From: Catelliglobosispora koreensis DSM 44566
Lineage (GTDB): Bacteria > Actinomycetota > Actinomycetes > Mycobacteriales > Micromonosporaceae
Direction of reading: 5' to 3'
NCBI RefSeq assembly: GCF_000379685.1
Contig: NZ_KB903249.1
Span: forward strand, 290,795 to 354,794
Length of the DNA stretch: 64,000 nucleotides
Shown here: in pieces, positions 29,101-37,280 of the stretch
Position numbering within the stretch: position 1 is the stretch's first letter
Layout of the letters: every line of letters begins with the position of its first letter
Program-made: the position numbers and the translations under genes
The notes under the pieces: generated by a model
Told to the model about the DNA's origin: nothing
Seen by the model: the letters and a program-made list of their open reading frames with translations, nothing else
Databases searched by the model: none

Positions 29101-32100
29101 GGCTGCCAGTGCAGGTATTGACAACCGACTGTGCCGGAACCGGTGTCGCCAACATCCTCGCCGGTAACCGCAGCTTCTACGACGGGCAGACTACCAACGG
29201 CCAGCTCGGGGTAGGTGCGGAGTCGCTGGGCAGGGTCACTAAAACCGAGGCCATCAAAGACGCCGACGCATCCAACAACTGGATCATGACCTCGACGATT
29301 GATAAGGCTAACTACGACAGGCACGGCCGCGTCCGTGAAGTCGCCGACGCCAAGAGTCACAAGACCAAAACCATCTATACGCCTGCCACGGGTGGGCCGG
29401 TCACCAACGTCGAAGTCAAAAACCACCTGGACCACGCGACGGTGTCTACTTTGGATGTCCGTTTCGGTTCTCCGAAGCATGTTTCCGATGTCAATGGTGT
29501 AGTGACGCAGGCTCAGTATGATGTTCAGGGCCGTCTTTTGAAGGTGTGGAAGGAAAACCGGGGTACGGGGAAGGTTCCTGACGCCCAGTATGAGTATGTG
29601 CTGCGGCTTAACCAGCCCTCATACATCAAAACCACGTTGCTATCGCCGGATACGAGCAACAGCAACGGCACCATCCTGCCGCCGACATTCGAGTTGTTTG
29701 ATGGTTTGTTGCGGCCGCGGCGTACCGAGTCGCCATCACCGCAGGGCGCTAACGACCGCATGGTTGTTGACACCTGGTACAACACCACCGGCGGCGTGGC
29801 CGAAACGCTGACGTTCGGTATGGCAGGGGATCCGAACGCCAATTTGGATGGCTACAACAAGGACAACGCCGCGCAGCGCACCAAGTACACCTACAACAAT
29901 TTGGGTGAGCAGACCAGTATCGTGCCGTGGTCTTACGGTGCGGCGATGGGCACGTCCTGGAACACGGTCATGGATCCGCAAGGCCACCGCACCATTACCA
30001 CTACCGTTCCGCAGGGCGCGACCAAGACGATCACCTACACCAATGCCCAGGGCAAGGTTTCTGAACTGCGCCAGGAAAAGTCGGCCGGGGTGTGGCTGGC
30101 GACCAAATACGACTACTACCGCACGGGCCTGTTGAAGAAGGTCACCGACCCCGGTGCCGGCAGCGGCGCGCCGGTCAATAGCTGGGAATATGTTTACGAC
30201 AAACTCGGCCGCAAAATTCAGGCGATCGACCCGGACGCCGGAACATCAACCACCGTATACAACAATGACGGCACGGTTGCGTCCACGACCGACGGCCAGG
30301 GCCGCAAACTCATCCACACTTACGACGACCTCAAACGTAAGCTCGCCACGCACCACACCGACAGCGGGATTTCGGCAAACTTGTTGGCGACCTGGGCTTA
30401 TGACACGGCATTGTTCGCCATCCCCAACGGCGCGGTCAAAGGCCAGCTTGCATCCACGACCCGCAAGGACGCCTCCGGTGACTACACCACCCAGGTCGTT
30501 CGTTACGACGTCGGTTACCGGGCAACGGAAACCACGTTCACCGCACCCGGTTTCGGGCCGAACAACACGCAGCTGACCTATACGGTCAAGAACGGTTACG
30601 CCGCCGCCGGTGCACCACTAACCACCGAGCTGCCACTTGTCGCTGATTTGGCCGCCGAAACACTAACGACCGGCTACAACACCGATGGCATGCCCGCCAC
30701 CTTGAACACCAGCGGTTACGGCGGCACCCCTTTGGTCGCGTCGACCACTTTTGATGTTGATGGTGTGACGCTGCAACGGGTGCACGGTGGGCTGGGCAAG
30801 CAAGTGAAGGTGATCACCGACTTTTCCGCCGCGACCCGCCGCCTGTCCAAACTGTGGCTGCTCACCGAAAAACCAGCCACCCCCGGCGATTTCGCCTACC
30901 CGTATGACTTGATGCATCACTGGGACCCGGCCGGCAACCTGACCGGAATCGACGCCAACAAAAACGGCACCTCTGATGGCATGGAATGCTTCCGCTACGA
31001 CCAGCTGCGCCGCCTAACCGAAGCATGGACCCAAAACTCCGGCGCCTGCACCACACCACAAAAAGCAGGCCCCACCGACGGCGCCTACTGGCGCAAGTGG
31101 ACGGTCGACGACATCGGCAACCGCCAAACCGAACAAGACCTCAACGCTGGCGGCGGCGTTGCAACGACCTGGACTTACCAAAACGGGCCAGCCGGCGGAG
31201 TGAAACCTCACCAGGTCAAGCAAATCACCGCCACCGGCCAGCCCACCCGCACCTTCGGCTACGACAACGCAGGCAACACCACCACCCGCACCACCGAAAC
31301 CGGCGTAACCCAAACCCTTGAATGGGACTTTGAGGGCCACCTCAAAACCGTCAAAGAAGGCACCACCACCGTCGCGTCCTACCTTTACAACACCGACGGC
31401 AGCCGCCTACTGGCTGTCAACGGCAACACCAAGACCCTGTATCTGCCTGATGGCACCGAACTCGAAAAAACCGGCACCAACAATCCCACTGGCCAGCGCT
31501 ACCTCGGCGGTGTCGCCGTCCGCAACACCACCGGCCTCAAATGGACAATCAGCAACCACCAAGGCAGCAGCATCGCCCAAATCGACGCGGCCAACCTCGC
31601 CACCATCGACCGGCGCCGCCTCATGCCCTACGGACAGCCCCGCGGCACCCAGCCCGCATGGCTAGGTTCGAAAGGCTACGTCGGCGGAACCAAAGACACC
31701 CCAACCGGTTTAACCCACCTCGGCGCCCGAGAATACGACCCCACCACCGGTCGGTTCATCAGCGCCGACCCCATCATGGACCTAACCGATCCGCAGCAAT
31801 GGCACCCCTACACCTACAGCAACAACAACCCCACCACCTGGTCCGACCCCACCGGATTACACCTTGACAACAATGATTCGGGTTGCACGGCATACAGTGA
31901 AGGATGTCAGTTCCACTACGGCAGTGGGGGCATCAAATTCTTCTGGGAAACGATCCAGGAAACAGGCTGTGATACAGGGCAGCAAACTCTATTGGATTGT
32001 GCCGAGAATATCCGCAAAGACCGGCCGTTCGAGAAACACGGCTCGATGGCCCAGTCGCTTATATTCTTCAGAACCATCTGTGCCGTCGACCCCGTCGGCT

Positions 32101-33095
32101 GCAAGGTACTAAACGATATAAAGCGCGAAGCGGGCGAGGCCGCAATGTGGGAGATGAGCGGCCTGGGCGACGCCGAACGGTGCTTCACACAAGGAAGCGT
32201 AAGCGGATGCGCATGGACGGCCGTTAACGCTGCCGGGCTAGCCGCAGGCGCGATGAGATTCCGCGCGCTCTGGAAACTCAGGCACCTAGACAACATCGCC
32301 GGTATCGGCAATTTCCATGGGGTCACGCGCTTCTGTAACAGCTTCATCCCGGAAACCGAAGTACTGCTTAGCGACGGCACCAGCAAGAAGATCAAAGACA
32401 TCGAAGAAGGAGATCTGGTTCTCGCAACAGATCCAGAAACCGGCGAAATAGCGGCTAAGCCTGTTACCGCACTCATCTCGGGTGAGGGAAACAAACACCT
32501 GGTGACCGTCACCGTCCATACCCGCGAGGGCAAGAAATCCATTGTCGCCACTGCCAACCATCCGTTCTGGGTGCATGATCTACGCCAATGGACCGATGCA
32601 GCAGAGCTGCGGCCAGGTATGAAGCTGCTTGCACCTAGCGGCGAAATGTTCGCAGTCAGCGGAGTAGACGCCTACCAGCAGTACCAGCGAGTCCACAACC
32701 TAACCGTTGCAGACCTTCATACCTACTATGTGTTTGCTGGCAACACCCCCGTCCTCGTGCATAACACTGGCGGGGGCGGACCGGGTGGTTGCGGTCCAGA
32801 TCTTGGCGTGAGTTGGAGGGCTGCAGATGCTTCGAAAATCTGCGGCTCGTCCGGCTGCGAGATCGTTGCGAGAGATATACAGGGACAGATTGGCGGCGAG
32901 GTATTCGAGCTGTCCACAGGAACACCGTTCATGGGTAAATATCGTGGCCAGGACACCCTCTGGGGGAGCCATCAGGTCGTGATTAAAGATGGTCGAGTAT
33001 TCGACGCATGGACGGGTAGATATGGTGAAACAGTGGCTGACTATCTCAGGCAATGGCAGTACGGCGACATGATCACGATGACGAAAGTCGGTTAG
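26178..33095 (+). CDS. Secreted SpvB/RHS polymorphic toxin with HINT and papain-fold-like toxin
   Basis: 2305 aa from GTG 26178, chosen because GGGGAGG lies 5 nt before it; GTG 26157 lacks a site. A signal peptide with an ASA-A cleavage site spans residues 1-31. Then an SpvB/TcaC-like segment (about 262-340: FSTNVSVRVPPAPGGLAPS, GDGWSIGG), RHS/YD repeats (about 1040-1850), RHS core (AREYDPTTGRFISADPI, ending DPTGL, about 1853-1895), a 150-residue pretoxin region, HINT (about 2051-2200: CNSFIPETEVLLSDG, ATANHPFW, HTYYVFAGNTPVLVHN) and the toxin (about 2205-2305). The toxin has CGSSGCEIVARDIQ and SHQVVIKDGRVFDAWTG, a Cys...His...Asp pattern like papain-fold toxins (protease or deamidase). No LamG domains, unlike the first RHS protein. 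Third-position base use shifts from G/T to C/A along the gene. Confidence 0.92.
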   Translation: MRLARVLSASFAVSLLSGLVTVLPPLPASAAAVDPSPMALVPSTPGKAASPLPSPALPPWQGSVPVWPSAGSATLEVAGSVSSFSALSDEPEPVLVGGLPLSITVDATANDPEGLVPQALPGAGGTVDVSVLSQSQTSALGVRGVVFTAAPQGDLGPSVRLAAGYGKFANAFGADFGSRLRVVRLPACALTTPSLKECQQQTPVLGSVNDVVARSVEVSVDIPVASQPLSAPVAGMSAQQAEPAGATVFALTAGASSESGDFTKTKMNEAVQWSAGGNSGGFSTNVSVRVPPAPGGLAPSVTLDYSSQSVDGLGSGTNNQSSEVGDGWSIGGVSYIERSYRPCKHDSVSGNEGDLCFVNWAPVNVVLNGQSTQIVEVDGGNGALKAADDSLGWRVERLYGAPNGAWVGEHYRITTMDGTQYLFGSQPRGTGPAPALGGGAALVPVYSNDSTEPCYHRLGSGFANSWCVMGYRWNLDLVTDRFGNEIKYMWELYTNVYGANNNTVTLGYDMTSVLREIRYGSNNRPPAAYLPYSAKVVYTYDWRCYATNCTTDTTTANWPDTPWDQACASNATTCPGRTSPTFWSVYRLTGIESFIQDSISTWSTTDKVSLRHLFPSTGNFVLPAGDDTAPALWLTHVLRPNSPGEGLDGYEQSLVVNGTQLKNAVVWGNDVGRPPMTRWRIDAFSGPAGDYTKVTYSFEDCARVNANMTYADHNIKRCYPRWEGSEFRWYHKYVVTEVEQVDRVAGAPSVVTRYQYSNDAASRADGQPGGDYEKALWRFDDNWQTPLTQRTHNQWRGYTNVRTIVGARDNTGNQQVTDAVFYRGMDRDRALGNWYTRDVGIQDGWSGTIDDHEAMAGKPRLVLRKDGQSGTWVRMSRHSYEILDKGAQTFGPNTLMVWRVLENFTNTGTHHPNGSESNQDYVRFADTATEWDATYPIPVKVTNYGENGGTHPSGVDDNVCTENTYAHDTNKWIIGLPVQVLTTDCAGTGVANILAGNRSFYDGQTTNGQLGVGAESLGRVTKTEAIKDADASNNWIMTSTIDKANYDRHGRVREVADAKSHKTKTIYTPATGGPVTNVEVKNHLDHATVSTLDVRFGSPKHVSDVNGVVTQAQYDVQGRLLKVWKENRGTGKVPDAQYEYVLRLNQPSYIKTTLLSPDTSNSNGTILPPTFELFDGLLRPRRTESPSPQGANDRMVVDTWYNTTGGVAETLTFGMAGDPNANLDGYNKDNAAQRTKYTYNNLGEQTSIVPWSYGAAMGTSWNTVMDPQGHRTITTTVPQGATKTITYTNAQGKVSELRQEKSAGVWLATKYDYYRTGLLKKVTDPGAGSGAPVNSWEYVYDKLGRKIQAIDPDAGTSTTVYNNDGTVASTTDGQGRKLIHTYDDLKRKLATHHTDSGISANLLATWAYDTALFAIPNGAVKGQLASTTRKDASGDYTTQVVRYDVGYRATETTFTAPGFGPNNTQLTYTVKNGYAAAGAPLTTELPLVADLAAETLTTGYNTDGMPATLNTSGYGGTPLVASTTFDVDGVTLQRVHGGLGKQVKVITDFSAATRRLSKLWLLTEKPATPGDFAYPYDLMHHWDPAGNLTGIDANKNGTSDGMECFRYDQLRRLTEAWTQNSGACTTPQKAGPTDGAYWRKWTVDDIGNRQTEQDLNAGGGVATTWTYQNGPAGGVKPHQVKQITATGQPTRTFGYDNAGNTTTRTTETGVTQTLEWDFEGHLKTVKEGTTTVASYLYNTDGSRLLAVNGNTKTLYLPDGTELEKTGTNNPTGQRYLGGVAVRNTTGLKWTISNHQGSSIAQIDAANLATIDRRRLMPYGQPRGTQPAWLGSKGYVGGTKDTPTGLTHLGAREYDPTTGRFISADPIMDLTDPQQWHPYTYSNNNPTTWSDPTGLHLDNNDSGCTAYSEGCQFHYGSGGIKFFWETIQETGCDTGQQTLLDCAENIRKDRPFEKHGSMAQSLIFFRTICAVDPVGCKVLNDIKREAGEAAMWEMSGLGDAERCFTQGSVSGCAWTAVNAAGLAAGAMRFRALWKLRHLDNIAGIGNFHGVTRFCNSFIPETEVLLSDGTSKKIKDIEEGDLVLATDPETGEIAAKPVTALISGEGNKHLVTVTVHTREGKKSIVATANHPFWVHDLRQWTDAAELRPGMKLLAPSGEMFAVSGVDAYQQYQRVHNLTVADLHTYYVFAGNTPVLVHNTGGGGPGGCGPDLGVSWRAADASKICGSSGCEIVARDIQGQIGGEVFELSTGTPFMGKYRGQDTLWGSHQVVIKDGRVFDAWTGRYGETVADYLRQWQYGDMITMTKVG

Positions 33096-33109
33096 GGAAC
33101 GGGCAGAAC

Positions 33110-33529
33110 GTGGACTATCGTCAGCTTTTCGCAAGTGTCCAGGAACGCACTGGACTGTACCTATTGGATCCCTCGTATCTATCGGTTGTGGCATTCATTG
33201 AAGGGTGCAACGCAGGAAATGATTGGGGGCTACTTGTCGGATTCAGGGAATGGCTGTTAATGCGGATCGGCAAGCGTTCGAACCTAGTGTGGCCCGCGCT
33301 CGTTGCGCAGATAGCGTTTCCTCATGAGGAGTCGCGGCCCCAACTCCAGGCTCATGACGAGCAGCAAGACTCCGAACTCAAGCAAGCGCTGTTTGAGCTG
33401 CTCGATCAATTCTTGATTGAACGCGAGCGTCCCCACGGTGTGAGTAAGATATTCGAGCAGTATTCAGAGTGGAATCAAATAAGAAAGCAGGAGCTTGAGG
33501 ACACGGCTCGTCGAAGTCGAGATTCGTAG
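33110..33529 (+). CDS. Candidate immunity protein for RHS toxin 2
   Basis: 139 aa from GTG 33110, 14 nt after the RHS stop with GGGA between; the open frame extends upstream into the RHS gene, but those residues are not credible. All-helical, cytosolic, with FIEGCNAGNDWGLLVGFREW and NLVWPALVAQIAF in the middle and a charged C-terminal helix. This pattern recalls small actinobacterial proteins placed after RHS/papain-type toxins. It is the natural cognate inhibitor of the CGSSGC toxin. Confidence 0.6.
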   Translation: MDYRQLFASVQERTGLYLLDPSYLSVVAFIEGCNAGNDWGLLVGFREWLLMRIGKRSNLVWPALVAQIAFPHEESRPQLQAHDEQQDSELKQALFELLDQFLIERERPHGVSKIFEQYSEWNQIRKQELEDTARRSRDS

Positions 33530-33841
33530 CACGGCTGATGTCGGGGGATCGCGGATCCTGAAAGCCGGTTTAGGATCGCCATTCACAGCAATTATGAATG
33601 GCTGGCCAATCCAGGTTCGCCTTATAACACCGGCGAAGCCACCGGTTCGGGCCAACGGCAGAAACTGTCCATGCCAGAGCATGGGAACAACTCAGGCGAT
33701 GTCTTGCCACAGGCACCTTAGATACATGCCTGGGCATATATGAGCTCCATGGTGTAATGATTCTGGTTCCTTGGGCGGCGGATTGGCTGGGGCAGCGGGA
33801 GAAGATGTGACCCCCGCTGCCAGTTCACGGGACCTTGGTGA
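33530..33841. other. Intergenic region between RHS island and chitinase
   Basis: 312 bp without a credible gene. It contains a small inverted repeat CAGGCA/TGCCTG (33710-33732) that could end the RHS unit and a stronger hairpin (33791-33821) that could end the convergent chitinase gene. Short open frames here have no recognisable content. Confidence 0.6.
33791..33821. terminator. Hairpin terminator between convergent genes
   Basis: GGCAGCGGG (33791-33799) pairs perfectly with CCCGCTGCC (33813-33821) across a 13-nt loop. It lies 21 bp past the chitinase stop and can act in either direction. No U tract. Confidence 0.55.
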
Positions 33842-35875
33842 TTAGGGGAGGGCGTTCAGGAAGGGCTCGTGGGCGTTCATGAATTCCCAGTTGTAGTAAC
33901 GGTCCCAGTTGATGGACCAGGTCATGAGGCCGCGGAAGTTGGGCGAGGCTCCTCCGCGCAAGGTGTAGCCGCCGCAGTTGGTGCCGCGGGCGAGGCAGTT
34001 GATGGCTTGCTGGATGCCGGCGGGGCCGACGTGACCGTTGCCGGCGCTGACCGCTGCGGGGGCGCCGAAGGCTATTTGGTCTTCACGCAACGGGGGGAAC
34101 GTGATTCCTGTGTTGGCGACGGGGAAGCCGGCTTTGAGCATGTCGGTCATCGCGATGTGGAAGTCTGCGCCGCCCATGGTGTGGTAGACGTTGTCCAGAC
34201 CCATGATCGGGCCCGAGTTGTAGTCCTGCACGTGCAGCACGGTGATGTCGTTACGCATGGCGTAGATGACGGGAAGGTAAGAGCCAGCCCGGTTGTCACA
34301 GCCAGCGCACGTGCCGCCGTAGAACTGGTATCCAAGTTGGACGAAGAAGGTTTCCGGCGCCATCGTCAGGACGAAACCGCTGCCGTAGCGGGTTTTTAGT
34401 GAACGCAAAGCCGAGATCAGGTTGACGATCACCGGTGTCGTGGGATTGCGGAAGTCACTGTCGCCTGAGTTGAAGTAAAGCGAGTGGCCCTCGAAGTCGA
34501 TGTCGAGACCGTTCAGACCGTAGCGGTCGATGATGGCGGCGACGGAGCTGACGAACTTGTCACGGGCAGCCGTGGTGGTCAGCTGTACCTGTCCATTTTG
34601 GCCACCTATCGACAGCAGCACCTTCTTGCCAGCGGCCTGCTTGGCCTGGATCGCGGAGATGAACTGGGCTTCGGTTTCGACACCCGGGCATTCCGCGACG
34701 GGGCAGAGCGTGAAGCGGATGTCGCCACTGGTCACCGAGGTAGGTTCGCCGAACGCGAGGTTGATGATGTCCCATGCCGCGGGGACGTCAGCCATGCGCA
34801 TGTAACCGGAACCGTTGGCGAAAGAGGCGTGCAGATAGCCGATGAGAGCGTGCTTGGGCAGACCGGGGTTGGTGCAGCCGGTCGTGATGCCGGACACCCC
34901 AGCGGACTTAGCGGATTCGCCGTTGGCGTTGTAGGCGGCGACGGTGTAGGTGTGTGACGAACAAACAGCCAAGCCGGTCAAGGAAGCGCTAGTCGAGGTA
35001 ACCGTCGCGCGAAGGACAGTGCCTTCGTAAACGCGGTAACCGGTCGCGCCGACAGAAGCGTTCCAGCCCAACGAGATTGACGTGTTGGTGACGCCGGTGA
35101 CGTTCAGGCCAGAGGGCACTGGCGGCACCGAGACGCAGCCGGTGGTGGTCGCTGAGACGGGCGCGGAGGCGGCGGACTCACCGACGGAGTTGTATGCCTT
35201 GACGGTGTACGTGTGCGCGGAACAGACAGCCAGACCGGAGATCGTGGCCGAGGTCCCAGACACCTGAGCCCGCTGAACCGTGCCTTCGTAAACGCGGTAT
35301 CCCGTAACCGTGCCGGACGAGGCGCCCCAGGACAGGGCGATCGACGTGTTGGTGATGGTGCCAGCGCTCGGAGTGCCTGGAGCCCCCGGGACACCAACGC
35401 CGCCCGGTCCGTCCAGGGAGATTTCGTCGGCGTAGTACGTGCCCTGGCCGTACCAGCCATGGGTAAAGACCTCGACTGAAGTCTGAGCCGCACCGGTGGT
35501 GAAGTTAACGGTGAGCTTGGTATACGCGGCCGCGGACGGAGTCCACGTCGACGCCCCGCCGGTCACTCCCAGGTAGACGTAGTTCCCGCGCACCCAGCCT
35601 GTCAGAGAGTAGGCCGTGTTCGCTTGCACAGCAACGGTTTGCGTGCACTTGGCGTTGTCCGATGCCGAAGCGGCCGCCTGGAGGGCCTTCGTTCCGGCTT
35701 GCACCGGAGTGGACACGACGGACCCTAGGTTGCCGGTGCAGGACCAGGGTGACAAAGAGCCTGTCTCAAACCCGGGGTTGGACAGGAGGTTAGCGGCCTG
35801 GGCCGCCGAAGGTGCGATCAGCAGACCGGCGCCTGCTAAGAGCAGCACAGCCAATAATGATCGAAACTTATTCAT
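33842..35875 (-). CDS. Secreted GH18 chitinase with CBM and two Fn3 domains
   Basis: 677 aa. Signal peptide 1-27 (LLAVLLLAGAGLLIAPSAAQ), carbohydrate-binding module (about 28-160, LLSNPGFETGSLSPWSC typical of CBM4_9), two near-identical Fn3 domains (about 165-335, each with GYRVYEGTV and CSSHTYTV/CSAHTYTV), and a GH18 barrel (345-677). The catalytic motif reads NGLDIDFEG with Glu462 as the acid/base; the first Asp of the DGxDxDxE consensus is Asn, a minor family variant. FVLTMAPETFF and WSINWDRYYNWEF are further barrel strands. It hydrolyses chitin outside the cell. A TTAAGAAACTTTACTT-type element lies directly upstream. Confidence 0.95.
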   Translation of the reverse strand: MNKFRSLLAVLLLAGAGLLIAPSAAQAANLLSNPGFETGSLSPWSCTGNLGSVVSTPVQAGTKALQAAASASDNAKCTQTVAVQANTAYSLTGWVRGNYVYLGVTGGASTWTPSAAAYTKLTVNFTTGAAQTSVEVFTHGWYGQGTYYADEISLDGPGGVGVPGAPGTPSAGTITNTSIALSWGASSGTVTGYRVYEGTVQRAQVSGTSATISGLAVCSAHTYTVKAYNSVGESAASAPVSATTTGCVSVPPVPSGLNVTGVTNTSISLGWNASVGATGYRVYEGTVLRATVTSTSASLTGLAVCSSHTYTVAAYNANGESAKSAGVSGITTGCTNPGLPKHALIGYLHASFANGSGYMRMADVPAAWDIINLAFGEPTSVTSGDIRFTLCPVAECPGVETEAQFISAIQAKQAAGKKVLLSIGGQNGQVQLTTTAARDKFVSSVAAIIDRYGLNGLDIDFEGHSLYFNSGDSDFRNPTTPVIVNLISALRSLKTRYGSGFVLTMAPETFFVQLGYQFYGGTCAGCDNRAGSYLPVIYAMRNDITVLHVQDYNSGPIMGLDNVYHTMGGADFHIAMTDMLKAGFPVANTGITFPPLREDQIAFGAPAAVSAGNGHVGPAGIQQAINCLARGTNCGGYTLRGGASPNFRGLMTWSINWDRYYNWEFMNAHEPFLNALP

Positions 35876-35883
35876 GCGTTTAT

Positions 35884-35901
35884 TATTAAGAAACTTTACT
35901 T
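35884..35901. promoter_or_regulatory. Putative operator upstream of chitinase (TTARGAA element)
   Basis: The plus strand reads ATTAAGAAACTTTACTTC just 5' of the minus-strand start codon. Similar elements lie before the GH5 gene (56086-56106) and the second sugar-dehydrogenase gene (49476-49492). No Shine-Dalgarno is obvious between it and the ATG. Confidence 0.4.
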
Positions 35902-35955
35902 CTAGTGTCCATAGTGGTTAATCTGCAGTTAAGATGCACTCAGCCCTCGGTCATT

Positions 35956-35985
35956 TTGACCTCATAGGACAGCGCCGCGTACAGT
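35956..35985 (+). promoter_or_regulatory. Promoter of tnpB
   Basis: TTGACC (35956-35961), an 18-nt spacer and TACAGT (35980-35985) form a good sigma-70 promoter with the expected start near 35992, about 30-40 nt before the tnpB start. Confidence 0.5.
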
Positions 35986-36021
35986 GAGCTGCGTCGTACC
36001 GGGCATGCAGCCAGAGAAAGT

Positions 36022-37227
36022 GTGCGGATAGTGAAGCGGTCGTTCAAATTCCGACTTCGACCCACTGTGAAACAGGTACAGGCGTTATCTGCATGCCTAG
36101 CCAATCATCGGGAGCTGTACAACGCCGCACTACAAGAACGTCGTGAAGCCTGGCGACGGTCTGCGGTCACGGTCTCCTATGGGATGCAATCAAAACAGCT
36201 GAAAGACATCCGCAGGGTGCGAGACGACCACGCCCGTTGGTCATTCTCTTCTCAACAAGCTACGTTGCGGCGGTTGAATCTCGCTATGGAGGCGTTCTTT
36301 CGGCGGGTGAAGGCTGGCCAAACTCCCGGGTACCCACGGTACAAAGGCGAGCGTTGGTTCGACACCGTCGTGTGGCCATCCGACCGCGACGGATGTCGCT
36401 GGGACAGCACTCCCGACGCCGGGCACATCCGACTCTATTTGCAAGGGATCGGCCATATTCGGGTGCATGCGCATCGCTGCATTGCTGGTCGCGTCAAGAC
36501 GATCTCTGTCAAGCGAGAGGGCGACGCTTGGTACGTGATCCTTGCCTGCGACGAGGTGCCCACCAACGTGCTGCCGCCGACCGGCCGCGTGACAGGCATT
36601 GACCTTGGAGTTTCTGAGTTCGCTGCGCTCGCTGACGGAACCTTGATCCGCAACCCTGCTTGGTGGCGGCAAACAGAGGAAAGGCTCACCAAGGCCGCTC
36701 GGCGACATTCCCTGCGGTACCCGCCTGGCTGTACCCGGTCGAAGCGTAAGGTTCGGTCGTCGCAGAACTTGGCGAAGATTCATCGAGGGAATGCAAGAAA
36801 GAGGCTGGATTTCCATCACAAGCTTGCCCTAAACCTTGTGCGCGAGAACGACATCCTTGTGCACGAAGCACTAAACATCGCGGGAATGGTTCGTGCACCT
36901 AGGCCCAAGCCCAATCCTGATCGACCTGGGGAGTTCCTGGCCAATCGGGCTGCAGCCAAGGCTGCACTGAACAAACGCATCCTGGACGCAGGCTGGGCGC
37001 AGTTCCTTACGATTCTCACCGCCAAAGCTGAAAATGCTGGACGGCTGACAGTCGTAGTGAATGCCCGCAACAGTTCCCGTACTTGCTACCAATGCGGACA
37101 GGTGGACGCTGCGTCGCGTGCGGGCATCACCTTCCGGTGCACCACATGCGGACACGAGGACCATGCTGACGTCAATGCGGCACGCAACCTCTTACGGGCC
37201 GGGCTGGTCCTCATCCAAGCTGAATGA
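36022..37227 (+). CDS. tnpB: TnpB, RNA-guided nuclease of a stand-alone IS200/IS605 (IS1341-type) element
   Basis: 401 aa from GTG 36022; GTG 36031 has better spacing from GAGAAAG and may be the true start. The N-terminal helical region (RSFKFRLRPTVKQVQALSAC) is typical. The RuvC core is intact: Asp194 in GIDLGVSEFAAL, Glu282 in ILVHEALNI, Asp383 in HADVNAARNLL. The zinc finger CYQCG/CTTCG precedes the last Asp. TnpB uses a reRNA/omegaRNA from the element's right end to cut DNA beside a short TAM. No tnpA transposase is present, so movement would need one in trans. All catalytic residues suggest it is active. Confidence 0.95.
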   Translation: MRIVKRSFKFRLRPTVKQVQALSACLANHRELYNAALQERREAWRRSAVTVSYGMQSKQLKDIRRVRDDHARWSFSSQQATLRRLNLAMEAFFRRVKAGQTPGYPRYKGERWFDTVVWPSDRDGCRWDSTPDAGHIRLYLQGIGHIRVHAHRCIAGRVKTISVKREGDAWYVILACDEVPTNVLPPTGRVTGIDLGVSEFAALADGTLIRNPAWWRQTEERLTKAARRHSLRYPPGCTRSKRKVRSSQNLAKIHRGNARKRLDFHHKLALNLVRENDILVHEALNIAGMVRAPRPKPNPDRPGEFLANRAAAKAALNKRILDAGWAQFLTILTAKAENAGRLTVVVNARNSSRTCYQCGQVDAASRAGITFRCTTCGHEDHADVNAARNLLRAGLVLIQAE

Positions 37228-37231
37228 CGCG

Positions 37232-37268
37232 GGATGGAAGCCCCTGAGTTTGGTGGGGGAGGAGTCAC
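37232..37268 (+). ncRNA. Right end of TnpB element; probable 3' scaffold of the omegaRNA
   Basis: GGAAGCCCCTGAGTTTGGTG, followed by GGGGAGGAGTCAC, matches the hairpin-plus-TCAC layout at the right ends of many TnpB elements. The CCCC/GGGG stem is visible. The omegaRNA scaffold would start inside the tnpB 3' end and the guide would begin about 37269, reading TAAGCTGCGTGCATGCG, which covers the start of the next gene. Exact ends are inferred. Confidence 0.5.
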
Positions 37269-37274
37269 TAAGCT
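37269..37274 (+). promoter_or_regulatory. -10 box of a likely leaderless promoter (lipoprotein)
   Basis: TAAGCT (TANNNT) ends 6 nt before the ATG at 37281 and sits exactly at the predicted edge of the TnpB element, so any -35 would come from the element. Confidence 0.35.
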
Positions 37275-37280
37275 GCGTGC

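Noticed and set aside
33495-33743. Small plus-strand frame after the 139-aa immunity candidate
   Set aside because: No ribosome site, no recognisable content, and it overlaps the previous gene's end.
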